Below are positions 1 to 5,345 of a DNA stretch of 7,040 nt, one piece after another. The notes beneath the pieces were generated by a model. That model was given only the letters and a program-made list of their open reading frames with translations. It ran no database searches and was not told the origin of the DNA. The position numbers and the translations under genes are program-made. Position 1 is the stretch's first letter; each line of letters starts with the position of its first letter. The DNA is from an uncultured Campylobacter sp. (lineage in GTDB: Bacteria; Campylobacterota; Campylobacteria; Campylobacterales; Campylobacteraceae): assembly GCA_938046705.1 (NCBI GenBank), contig CALIWP010000081.1:1-7040 (forward strand), written 5' to 3'.

Positions 1-243
1 CAAAGATTACTGCCCGCTGATATGCTCTACACCTATGAGATATTCGGCGATAAAAAGATGGATAAAGACACTCTTACGAAAATGCTTTTAAAGGCCGAAG
101 CGCGTAAAAATGGATTTGTGGGCTCGGAGTTGTTTTGGCTACTACGAGATATGTATTTGCCAGCCGGGGGTTTTAAAGAAGATTTTTTTAAGAATTTATT
201 TGGCGACGATACGTCAAATTTAAGCCAAACTCAAAAAAAATGA
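1..243 (+). CDS. C-terminal part of an unrecognised protein (5' end outside window)
   Basis: The reading frame is open from the first base (QRLLPADMLYTYE...) to a TGA at 241-243, giving 80 residues. An ATG at base 22 could be proposed as a start, but no ribosome-binding site precedes it and the frame continues upstream without a stop, so this is more likely the tail of a longer protein. What remains is mostly charged and probably helical, with an aromatic stretch (FWLLRDMY) in the middle and a polar Asn/Gln/Lys-rich tail. There is no membrane segment and no motif I can tie to a family. The gene converges on the membrane-protein gene to its right, and the hairpin between them overlaps or directly follows its stop codon. 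I do not assign a function. Confidence 0.6.
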   Translation, partial: QRLLPADMLYTYEIFGDKKMDKDTLTKMLLKAEARKNGFVGSELFWLLRDMYLPAGGFKEDFFKNLFGDDTSNLSQTQKK

Positions 244-273
244 CAAAATTTAGAGCGTTAAACGCTCTAAATT
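233..273 (-). terminator. Rho-independent terminator for the CopD/HemJ-like gene, in a convergent gap
   Basis: An 11-bp perfect inverted repeat (arms 247-257 and 263-273, AATTTAGAGCG / CGCTCTAAATT) with a 5-base loop begins four bases after the TAG of the minus-strand gene. Read on the minus strand it is followed by TTTTGTCA and then eight T residues (complement of the A run 233-240), so it is a good minus-strand terminator. Read on the plus strand the sequence after it is CTACTAAACCC, with no T tract, so a plus-strand role for the unrecognised gene on the left is weaker. Confidence 0.75.
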
Positions 274-276
274 CTA

Positions 277-708
277 CTAAACCCTCCACATTAGCTTTGC
301 TAGGATTATCATTATGACGCACAAAACAAGAGCGATGATATGCGAGTATTTGCCGAAGGGATCGGGCTTTTTAAGCTTATAGACGTAAAAGAGCGATATC
401 GCCGTGATTAGGCACATTAGCCCCAGCACGCCGATCTTGGTCGCGAGTAAAATTTGAAACGGGCTATCTAGCCATCCGTTCTCGCCGCCAAAATAATCCT
501 TTGCCATATAAACGCCGCTGATAATTAACATCAAAAACGCCGTGCCAAATACCTTCGCGCTGCCTTTGGTGTAGGCTTTTTTGACGCGAGCGAGCGTATC
601 CTCGTCTACGTGCTTTTTGGCAAACGGAAATATACAAACGTCGAAAAATACGTAACCGACGAAGGCGACGGCGCTCAAAATATGAACGATCAGGAAAAAT
701 AGATACAT
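277..708 (-). CDS. Four-helix integral membrane protein, CopD/HemJ-like
   Basis: The product is 143 residues with four clear hydrophobic segments at about 2-27, 53-69, 84-111 and 122-141, joined by short charged loops, so it should sit in the inner membrane. A histidine in helix 1 (His9, in VHILSAVAFVGY), a lysine in helix 3 (Lys91, in LLATKIGVL) and a histidine at the start of helix 4 (His123) resemble the layout of the CopD / HemJ superfamily of small membrane proteins. Some members of that group act in copper handling or protoporphyrinogen oxidation, but I cannot tell which, if either, applies here. The N-terminus does not look like the campylobacter HemJ I recall. The start is supported by AAAAAAGG six bases upstream and a TATAAT about 20 bases upstream. 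It is monocistronic and converges on the partial gene to its left. Confidence 0.7.
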   Translation of the reverse strand: MYLFFLIVHILSAVAFVGYVFFDVCIFPFAKKHVDEDTLARVKKAYTKGSAKVFGTAFLMLIISGVYMAKDYFGGENGWLDSPFQILLATKIGVLGLMCLITAISLFYVYKLKKPDPFGKYSHIIALVLCVIMIILAKLMWRV

Positions 709-727
709 TTAGGACCTTTTTTGTTTG

Positions 728-733
728 ATTATA
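728..733 (-). promoter_or_regulatory. -10 element for the CopD/HemJ-like gene
   Basis: The minus strand reads TTTAAATATAAT, a perfect TATAAT hexamer preceded by a T/A-rich stretch, as is usual for sigma-70 promoters in Campylobacter. No convincing -35 hexamer lies 16-18 bases upstream (TCAGTT at best), which is also normal in this genus. The predicted transcription start is near 721, giving a leader of about 13 bases that contains the AAAAAAGG ribosome-binding site. Confidence 0.55.
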
Positions 734-898
734 TTTAAATCGGTAGTCCAAACTGATGATTTTGATTAAGGATTGCGCGGAAGAGAGTCAAATTTAATCT
801 ACAGACGAAGCGGCAAATTTGCAAAATAAGCGAACAAAAAACTACACGGAGTCAAATTTGGATTTGGTAAATTTGAGATAATGAATTGAGAGATTTAT
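734..898. other. Non-coding AT-rich gap between the dnaK terminator and the CopD/HemJ-like promoter
   Basis: No credible gene is visible on either strand; the best plus-strand frame (ATG at 756) is only 13 codons and has no ribosome-binding site. It contains two copies of the 11-mer GAGTCAAATTT (785-795 and 849-859) and several other copies of AAATTT. These words are common in campylobacter spacers, so the repeat is probably compositional. Confidence 0.5.
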
Positions 899-930
899 AA
901 AAACCGCCCGTTAAATTTAACGGGCGGGGC
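897..930 (-). terminator. Rho-independent terminator of the hrcA-grpE-dnaK operon
   Basis: Bases 904-927 form a perfect 24-base palindrome (12-base arms, CCGCCCGTTAAA and its complement). On the minus strand the GC-rich outer stem is followed at once by TTTTT (complement of 899-903) and then ATAAATC. It lies 77 bases beyond the dnaK stop codon, with two further hairpins in between. The symmetrical stem would also form in plus-strand RNA, but there the following sequence is GGC and not T-rich, so termination should be one-directional. Confidence 0.85.
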
Positions 931-998
931 AAATTTAAGGTCGCGTAAAAACGCTAAAACCTTAAATTTTCGTTTGAGGCCCTTGCCAAAACAAGGGC
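931..998 (-). repeat. Two extra hairpins in the dnaK 3' untranslated region
   Basis: Between the dnaK stop and its terminator lie two more inverted repeats. The first in transcription order is GCCCTTG / CAAGGGC (979-985 and 992-998, 6-base loop), starting seven bases after the stop codon. The second has 11-base arms AAATTTAAGGT / ACCTTAAATTT (931-941 and 959-969) and a smaller GCGT/ACGC stem inside its 17-base loop. Neither is followed by a T tract on the minus strand, so neither looks like a terminator alone. They may protect the 3' end of the transcript, which is inference. Confidence 0.6.
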
Positions 999-1004
999 TA
1001 AATT

Positions 1005-2882
1005 TTACTCGACTTCGGCGTCGATGACGTCGTCGTCTTTTTTCTTGCCGCCGTTTGCTTGCTCGCCCGCGGCGCCGTCTTTTTTATACATCGCTTCGGC
1101 TAGCTTGTGGCTGGCTTCGCTTAGAGTTTTGACCTTCGCGTCGATCTGCTCTTTGCTCGCGTTTTCGTCTTTTAGCGTCTCTTTTAGCTCGTCAAGCGCC
1201 TTTTGAATGCGCTCTCTATCCTCGGCAGGGATTTTCTCGCCTAGCTCATCAAGGCTCTTTTGCGTCTGGTGAGCGAGCGCGTCGGCTTGGTTGCGCGCCT
1301 CGACCGCGTCTTTGCGCTTTTTGTCGTCCTCTTTATGTAGCTCGGCGTCTTTGACCATGTTGTTGATCTCGTCTTCGCTTAGGCCGCTTGAGCCTGAGAT
1401 CGTGATGTTTTGGGCTTTGCCGGTAGCCTTATCTTTAGCAGAGACCGTTAGGATACCGTTGGCATCGATATCAAACTCTACTTCGATCTGCGGCACTCCG
1501 CGAGGAGCAGCAGGGATGCCCTCTAGGTTAAACTGACCCAAAGACTTGTTGTCGCGGGCAAATTCGCGCTCGCCTTGAAGCACGTGGATCGTGACCGCGC
1601 TTTGGTTGTCCTCGGCGGTTGAAAATACCTGATTTTTCTTAACCGGGATAGTCGTGCCTTTTTCGATGATTTTCGTCATCACGCCGCCTAGAGTCTCGAT
1701 GCCTAGACTTAGCGGAGTGACGTCAAGTAGCAACACGTCCTTTACGTCGCCTTTGATAACCGCGCCTTGGATCGCCGCGCCGATAGCTACAACCTCGTCC
1801 GGATTTACGCTTTTATTTAGCTCTTTGCCAAACGCCTTTTTGACCTCTTCTTGAACTAAAGGCACGCGCGTCGAGCCGCCCACCATGACGATTTCTTTTA
1901 TATCTTTTTTGTCAAGTCCGGCGTCTTTTACGACCTCGTTTATCTTAGTGATCGTTTGAGCGACCAGATCCTCGATCATACCTTCAAATTTAGCCCTAGT
2001 TAGCGTCTTTGTGAGGTGTTTAGGACCCGTAGCATCAGCAGTGATGAACGGTAAATTTATTGTCGTTTCTTGAGCCGAGCTTAGCTCTTTTTTAGCTGTT
2101 TCGGCCGCCTCTTTTAGGCGTTGCATAGCCATCACGTCGGTTTTTAGATCGATACCCGAGTCGCTTTTAAATTCGCTCGTTAGCCAGTCGATTAGGCGGT
2201 TATCGAAATCATCGCCGCCTAGAAACGCGTTACCGCCGGTAGCTAAAACCTCGACCACGTTATCGCCGGTTTCTAATACGGTAACGTCAAACGTACCGCC
2301 GCCTAGATCGTAAACCATGATCTTTTCGGACTCTTTTTTATCTAGACCGTAAGCAAGAGCCGCCGCAGTTGGCTCGTTTATGATGCGAAGCACGTTTAGT
2401 CCAGCGATAGTTCCCGCCTCTTTAGTTGCTTTTCTTTGGCTGTCATTAAAGTAAGCAGGCACCGTGATGACGGCGTCTACGACCGTTTCGCCCAGATAGC
2501 TTTCCGCATCCTCTTTTAACTTTATGAGCACTTTGGCCGAGATTTCTTGCGGAGTGTAGACTTTGCCCGCGATCTCGATAGCGCACGCGCCGTTTCTATC
2601 TACGACGTGGTACGGCAACCTAGCTTTAGCTTCCTGAGCGTTTTTCTCGTTGCTCATTAGACCCATTATTCTTTTGATAGAGTATATGGTTTTTTCAGGA
2701 TTTGTGACGGCTTGGCGTTTTGCGCTGTCGCCTACTAAAATTTCACCCTTATCGGTAAACGCCACGACCGAAGGAGTCGTATTTTTACCCTCTTTGTTCG
2801 GGATTACCTTGCTTTCGCCTCTCTCATACACGCTTACGCATGAATTCGTCGTTCCTAGGTCTATACCTATTACTTTTGCCAT
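1005..2882 (-). CDS. dnaK: Chaperone protein DnaK (Hsp70)
   Basis: This is the ATP-dependent Hsp70 chaperone of the cytoplasm, which binds exposed hydrophobic segments of client proteins and cycles with DnaJ and GrpE. It is full length at 625 residues. The nucleotide-binding domain (about 1-380) carries the three Hsp70 signatures: IDLGTTNS at 7-14, [14 protein letters not shown] at 191-204 with the threonine that is autophosphorylated in the family at 197, and [11 protein letters not shown] at 331-341. The hydrophobic linker DVLLLDVTP follows at 382-390, then the beta-sandwich substrate domain to about 500 and a helical lid rich in Lys/Glu. The tail is Gly/Lys/Asp-rich and ends [10 protein letters not shown], like the acidic C-terminus of bacterial DnaK. 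AAAAAGGA just upstream fits the ATG. It is the last gene of the operon, 35 bases after grpE. No frameshift or missing key residue is seen. Confidence 0.98.
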   Translation of the reverse strand: MAKVIGIDLGTTNSCVSVYERGESKVIPNKEGKNTTPSVVAFTDKGEILVGDSAKRQAVTNPEKTIYSIKRIMGLMSNEKNAQEAKARLPYHVVDRNGACAIEIAGKVYTPQEISAKVLIKLKEDAESYLGETVVDAVITVPAYFNDSQRKATKEAGTIAGLNVLRIINEPTAAALAYGLDKKESEKIMVYDLGGGTFDVTVLETGDNVVEVLATGGNAFLGGDDFDNRLIDWLTSEFKSDSGIDLKTDVMAMQRLKEAAETAKKELSSAQETTINLPFITADATGPKHLTKTLTRAKFEGMIEDLVAQTITKINEVVKDAGLDKKDIKEIVMVGGSTRVPLVQEEVKKAFGKELNKSVNPDEVVAIGAAIQGAVIKGDVKDVLLLDVTPLSLGIETLGGVMTKIIEKGTTIPVKKNQVFSTAEDNQSAVTIHVLQGEREFARDNKSLGQFNLEGIPAAPRGVPQIEVEFDIDANGILTVSAKDKATGKAQNITISGSSGLSEDEINNMVKDAELHKEDDKKRKDAVEARNQADALAHQTQKSLDELGEKIPAEDRERIQKALDELKETLKDENASKEQIDAKVKTLSEASHKLAEAMYKKDGAAGEQANGGKKKDDDVIDAEVE

Positions 2883-2917
2883 TGTTTTTCCTTTTTATTA
2901 AATTTTTCTTTCAAATT

Positions 2918-3445
2918 TTACTTCGCTATCGACACCATCGCAGGGCGCAAAACTCTGCCGTTGATGAGGTAGCCTTTTTGTATCACTTGCACGATCTTGC
3001 CTTTTTCCACGTCTTCGCTTTCTACTTGCAGCATAGCATTGTGGAAATTCGGATCAAAGTCCTCGTTCGCTTCGATCGCCGTGATGCCGTTTTTCTCGAA
3101 ACATTTTTTAAACTGATCTATCGTTATATAAATTCCCTCTTTGATTTTCGCTGCATATTCATCGCCTTCGGTTTCAAAATTTACCGCCATCTCAAGCGCG
3201 TCTATCACCGGAAGCAGATCTCGCGCAAATTTCTCGTTTGCATATGTCGCAATGTCCGCTTTTTCCTTTTCAAAACGCTTTTTGATGTTTTCAAAGTCCG
3301 CGTTGGCTCTATAATATTTATCCGTTAGCTCCTCAAGCTGCTTTTGAAGCTCGACGTATTTCGCGTCAAGGCCCTCAAAGCTGATACTCTCGTCGAAATT
3401 TGACGGGATTTGCTGCTCAAGTTCTACGTTTTCATTCTCGTTCAT
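2918..3445 (-). CDS. grpE: Nucleotide exchange factor GrpE
   Basis: GrpE releases ADP from DnaK and so resets the chaperone cycle; it works as a dimer in the cytoplasm. The 175-residue product has the family layout: an acidic, disordered N-terminus (1-25), a long helix that should form the dimeric coiled coil (about 27-90, with YYRANADFENIKKR in the middle), and the C-terminal beta-wing that contacts DnaK (about 128-175, including FDPNFHNAML and GYLINGRVLRPAMVSI). Its length is close to that usual for GrpE. The start codon overlaps the hrcA stop codon as ATGA, and the ribosome-binding site AAAGGAGG lies inside the last hrcA codons four bases upstream, so the two are probably translationally coupled. 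dnaK follows after 35 bases. Confidence 0.97.
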   Translation of the reverse strand: MNENENVELEQQIPSNFDESISFEGLDAKYVELQKQLEELTDKYYRANADFENIKKRFEKEKADIATYANEKFARDLLPVIDALEMAVNFETEGDEYAAKIKEGIYITIDQFKKCFEKNGITAIEANEDFDPNFHNAMLQVESEDVEKGKIVQVIQKGYLINGRVLRPAMVSIAK

Positions 3446-4221
3446 GCCGCCTCCTTTAGGTTGTTTAAAAATCTTTCGTAATCATTATAAATACTGCCCG
3501 CGCAAAGCATTTTAGCCTCTTTGCCCTCGTAATTTATACCAAGCTTCATGCCTAGGTAATTTTCGCCGAAAAAGACTAAATTTGAGTCAAAAACCATCTC
3601 AAAACTAGGGCTTAGCGCGCTTTTAAAGCTCTCGCCGAAAATTTCAAGCGCTATCTTTTCGTTTTCTAAAAAGCGAATTTTAGTGCGTTTTAGTTCAGCT
3701 ATCTTATTTCTTAGCTCATTTAGGCCCACCTGCATACAGGTAAGCTCGAGTCTGTCGAGCTCTATACCGATGAGATTGCTCAAAAATTTTTCGACTTTCG
3801 AGTTAAATTTGAGCGCGATCTCGTCCTCGCTAAAGCTCAAAATCAAAAATCTATTGTTTAAATTTAAAACCTCGTTTAGCGTTTGGGTTTTGCTTTCAAA
3901 AACCATCGCGTAAATTTCAAATTTATCGCTTAGCAACTTTAGTAGGTTAGGATTTGCGATATTTAGCGTCTCACCAAAATTTAACCTAGCTCGCCAATAA
4001 TCCCTCATCGTCGCAGCCGTCGGTATCCTGCCACCGCTAACGTGAAACTGCGTAATCGCGCCCTCGTCGGAGAGCTTTTTAAAATAAACCCTAATCGTAG
4101 AGGCCGGGATCGACATCCCCATGCGCGAACCAAGCTCGCTAGAGCCGATCGGAGCGTTGTCGCTAAGATAAGCTTGAATGATAGAATCAAGTATCAGATC
4201 TCGCTTGCTCACCTTTATCAT
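3442..4221 (-). CDS. hrcA: Heat-inducible transcription repressor HrcA
   Basis: HrcA binds CIRCE operators and represses chaperone operons; in other bacteria its activity depends on GroEL, so unfolded proteins relieve repression. The product has 259 residues, shorter than the roughly 340 of Bacillus HrcA but near the size I recall for campylobacter and helicobacter members. Residues 1-78 form the winged-helix DNA-binding domain: the helix-turn-helix runs through PIGSSELGSRMGMSIPASTIR (25-45) and is followed by the family hallmark SGGRIPTAATMRDYW (62-76). The rest is a GAF-like and dimerisation region with weaker conservation. It is the first gene of the operon and overlaps grpE by four bases. 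The start is fixed by AAAGGAGA upstream; that site lies inside the CIRCE spacer, so HrcA is almost certainly autoregulated. Confidence 0.95.
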   Translation of the reverse strand: MIKVSKRDLILDSIIQAYLSDNAPIGSSELGSRMGMSIPASTIRVYFKKLSDEGAITQFHVSGGRIPTAATMRDYWRARLNFGETLNIANPNLLKLLSDKFEIYAMVFESKTQTLNEVLNLNNRFLILSFSEDEIALKFNSKVEKFLSNLIGIELDRLELTCMQVGLNELRNKIAELKRTKIRFLENEKIALEIFGESFKSALSPSFEMVFDSNLVFFGENYLGMKLGINYEGKEAKMLCAGSIYNDYERFLNNLKEAA

Positions 4222-4222
4222 A

Positions 4223-4249
4223 TTAGCACTCTCTCCTTTAAATTGCTAG
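4223..4249 (-). promoter_or_regulatory. CIRCE operator (HrcA-binding site) in front of hrcA
   Basis: The plus strand reads TTAGCACTC, nine bases, then AATTGCTAG; the family consensus is TTAGCACTC-N9-GAGTGCTAA. The half nearest hrcA matches 9/9, the other 6/9, and the spacer length is exact. The element spans about -2 to +25 relative to the predicted transcription start near 4247, and ends one base before the hrcA ATG. The hrcA ribosome-binding site (AAAGGAGA on the minus strand) lies in the spacer. Bound HrcA would block transcription. If the RNA folds on the repeat, the ribosome-binding site would be in the loop. Confidence 0.88.
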
Positions 4250-4253
4250 GCGC

Positions 4254-4283
4254 ATTATACAACATTGAGCGGATAATTGTCAA
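4254..4283 (-). promoter_or_regulatory. Sigma-70 promoter of the hrcA-grpE-dnaK operon
   Basis: On the minus strand a perfect -35 TTGACA (complement of 4278-4283) is followed by an 18-base spacer and a perfect -10 TATAAT (complement of 4254-4259). The transcription start is predicted at the A near 4247, giving a leader of about 26 bases almost wholly made of CIRCE. A full -35 match is unusual for Campylobacter, where vegetative promoters are generally recognised through the -10 and an upstream T-rich pattern. Confidence 0.85.
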
Positions 4284-4284
4284 G
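4264..4284. promoter_or_regulatory. Possible HspR (HAIR-like) site, proximal, over the hrcA promoter spacer and -35
   Basis: ATTGAGC, seven bases, TGTCAAG aligns with the HAIR consensus CTTGAGT-N7-ACTCAAG at 10 of 14 positions with the exact spacer length. Part of the right-half match comes from the -35 hexamer itself (TTGACA supplies TTGA), so the evidence is moderate. A repressor here would cover the -35. Confidence 0.35.
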
Positions 4285-4314
4285 GGGTAGAGTTAAAAAA
4301 ATTTATTTAGATAA

Positions 4315-4335
4315 CTTTAGCGTAATTAGCTCAAG
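4315..4335. promoter_or_regulatory. Possible HspR (HAIR-like) site, distal, upstream of the hrcA promoter
   Basis: CTTTAGC, seven bases (GTAATTA), GCTCAAG matches the HAIR consensus CTTGAGT-N7-ACTCAAG at 11 of 14 positions, and the two halves complement each other at 6 of 7 positions. Its centre is 51 bases from that of the proximal site, about five helical turns, so both would lie on the same face of the DNA. No promoter element explains this match. Confidence 0.4.
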
Positions 4336-4487
4336 GTTGTAAAAGTAAAATTTGGGTGTAATGAACGGAATGTGGGAAAATTTGAATAAAATTAATGTAA
4401 GAGTAGGTTAAATTTGGTTTTATTGTTAGAAATTTTATGAATCTAAAATTTGAATTGTTAAAATTTGAAGTAAGTAAAAGTAAAATT
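4336..4487. other. Non-coding, very AT-rich spacer between rpsO terminator and hrcA control region
   Basis: No supportable gene is present. Two tiny plus-strand frames (ATG at 4361, 16 codons; ATG at 4437, 17 codons) have poor ribosome-binding sites and run into the rpsO terminator from the opposite side. From 4285 to 4520 the word AAATTT occurs eight times, mostly in the form AAAATTTGA or AAAATTTAA. I see no clear second promoter on the minus strand. Confidence 0.5.
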
Positions 4488-4516
4488 TAAGAGAAAAAGC
4501 CCCGAGTTTGGGGCTT
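4488..4516 (-). terminator. Rho-independent terminator of rpsO
   Basis: On the minus strand AAGCCCC, a six-base loop and GGGGCTT (4497-4503 and 4510-4516) are followed by TTTCTCTTAAATTTT; together with the last TT of the stem this gives a run of five T. It begins four bases after the rpsO stop codon and separates rpsO from the heat-shock operon downstream. Confidence 0.88.
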
Positions 4517-4520
4517 GGGA

Positions 4521-4793
4521 TTATTTATCTCTGAGATTTAGCTCAGCGATAACTTTTGTGTAAGCTGCGTAATCTTTAGCTTTTAGATATTTCATCAAGC
4601 GTTTTCTGCGGCCGACTATTTTAAGTAGTCCAAGGCGAGACGAGTGATCTTTTTTGTAGATTTTTAGGTGCTCGGTTAGCTCCTCGACTCTTGCGGTTAG
4701 CAACGCGATCTGAACTTCCGGAGAACCTGTATCTTTTTCTTTTCTAGCGAATTTCGCAACAATTTCTGCTTTTTTAGCCGAATCCAAAGCCAT
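4521..4793 (-). CDS. rpsO: 30S ribosomal protein S15
   Basis: S15 is a primary 16S rRNA-binding protein of the small subunit that helps organise the central domain. The product has 90 residues, the usual length (about 89). It carries the conserved [24 protein letters not shown] (21-44) and the rRNA-contacting [20 protein letters not shown] region (47-66). An in-frame ATG 93 bases further upstream would add 31 residues, but those are hydrophobic and unlike any S15, and would start upstream of the predicted promoter. The chosen ATG has a full AGGAGG five bases ahead and begins the typical MALDSAKK sequence. It has its own promoter and terminator. The leader is only about 28 bases, too short for an elaborate S15-binding autoregulatory fold of the E. 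coli kind. Confidence 0.97.
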   Translation of the reverse strand: MALDSAKKAEIVAKFARKEKDTGSPEVQIALLTARVEELTEHLKIYKKDHSSRLGLLKIVGRRKRLMKYLKAKDYAAYTKVIAELNLRDK

Positions 4794-4827
4794 AATGACC
4801 TCCTGATTGGTGAGATTAAAAAAGGCG

Positions 4828-4836
4828 ATTATATCA
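4828..4836 (-). promoter_or_regulatory. Extended -10 promoter of rpsO
   Basis: The minus strand reads TGATATAAT: a perfect TATAAT with the extended TGN motif. T-rich sequence (TTTTTTGATTTTTA) lies just upstream, the typical campylobacter vegetative pattern without a clear -35. The transcription start is predicted near 4821, 28 bases before the ATG. Confidence 0.75.
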
Positions 4837-4873
4837 TAAAAATCAAAAAATGCGGCGCATGCTTTAAAAAATA

Positions 4874-4886
4874 TTGATTTAATCAA
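4874..4886. promoter_or_regulatory. Perfect 13-base palindrome in the rpsO / rrf2 divergent region
   Basis: TTGATTTAATCAA is a perfect inverted repeat (six-base arms, one central base). It may overlap the -35 of a plus-strand promoter: TTGATT at 4874-4879, 16 bases, then TAAAAT at 4896-4901, with a second TAAAAT at 4906-4911. It resembles an FNR/CRP-type box (TTGAT-N4-ATCAA) but its spacer is three bases instead of four. It could be the operator of the Rrf2 regulator encoded next to it; that is inference. Confidence 0.4.
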
Positions 4887-4937
4887 ATTTGCAGATAAAA
4901 TTTAATAAAATATCAGCAAAAAATTTAAGGGGAATTT

Positions 4938-5342
4938 ATGCTTTTGACAAAAGCAAGCGAATACGCGCTGCTTTCACTGATTTACATAGCGCAAAAAGAC
5001 GCTCCCTCGGACGTCGATACGATGTCGGGCGAGCTTAAGATATCAAAAAGCTTTTTGGCTAAAATTTTGCAAAATTTGGCTAGAGAGGGAATTTTGGTTT
5101 CGTTTAAGGGCGCAAATGGCGGATTTATGCTCGCGCAAAAGCCTGAAGAAATCAGCATAAAAAGAATAATCGAAAGTGCTGAAAAGCGTAAAATGGCGGT
5201 ATTTGAGTGCTCGATCTCGGCTGATAGCTGTGCCTCTAGCAAGGGCGGAATATGCCAAATTTGGCCGATGTTTAGCGCGCTTCAGTCTAAAATCGACGAT
5301 TTTTTAGATACAATTACGTTAGCAAATATAATCAAGAAGTAA
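4938..5342 (+). CDS. Rrf2-family transcriptional regulator with three cysteines
   Basis: The 134-residue product is a full-length Rrf2-family DNA-binding protein (the IscR/NsrR family). Residues 1-66 form the winged helix: LLTKASEYALLSLIYIAQ at 2-19, the helix-turn-helix around ISKSFLAKILQNLAREGIL (35-52), and the hallmark wing KGANGGFMLA (57-66). Cys91, Cys98 and Cys106 lie in the region that binds the [Fe-S] cluster in IscR and NsrR, so it may sense iron-sulfur status, oxygen or nitric oxide. Their spacing, C-X6-C-X7-C, is wider than the C-X5-C-X5-C of IscR, so the ligand cannot be named. AAGGGG five bases upstream supports the ATG. It diverges from rpsO, and flhA follows in the same frame after three bases. 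The same order is recalled for C. jejuni Cj0883c. Confidence 0.9.
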   Translation: MLLTKASEYALLSLIYIAQKDAPSDVDTMSGELKISKSFLAKILQNLAREGILVSFKGANGGFMLAQKPEEISIKRIIESAEKRKMAVFECSISADSCASSKGGICQIWPMFSALQSKIDDFLDTITLANIIKK

Positions 5343-5345
5343 ATT

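Noticed and set aside
464..751. 95-codon minus-strand frame overlapping the CopD/HemJ-like gene
   Set aside because: It overlaps a convincing membrane-protein gene in another frame, its product is Arg-rich as expected of an out-of-frame reading, and it would begin upstream of the predicted -10.
2840..3328. 162-codon open frame on the plus strand opposite grpE and the start of dnaK
   Set aside because: It is the antisense shadow of two strongly supported genes; its product is a low-complexity Phe/Arg/Leu-rich sequence with no ribosome-binding site.
4266..4276. Eleven-base identity (TGAGCGGATAA) to the E. coli lac operator, next to a tac-like TTGACAATTAT promoter
   Set aside because: The match does not extend to the operator's second half, and nothing else suggests a vector or a LacI-type regulator. 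A consensus sigma-70 promoter explains the rest; it is natural chromosomal sequence.
4361..4490. Two tiny plus-strand frames (16 and 17 codons) in the rpsO-hrcA spacer
   Set aside because: Too short, weak ribosome-binding sites, no promoter, and made largely of AAATTT-rich sequence.
4794..4886. N-terminal extension of S15 from an ATG at 4886
   Set aside because: The extra 31 residues are unlike S15, include the predicted promoter, and the downstream ATG has a full AGGAGG.
4874..4886. Canonical FNR/CRP-family binding site
   Set aside because: The spacer between the TTGAT and ATCAA half-sites is three bases; the family requires four.
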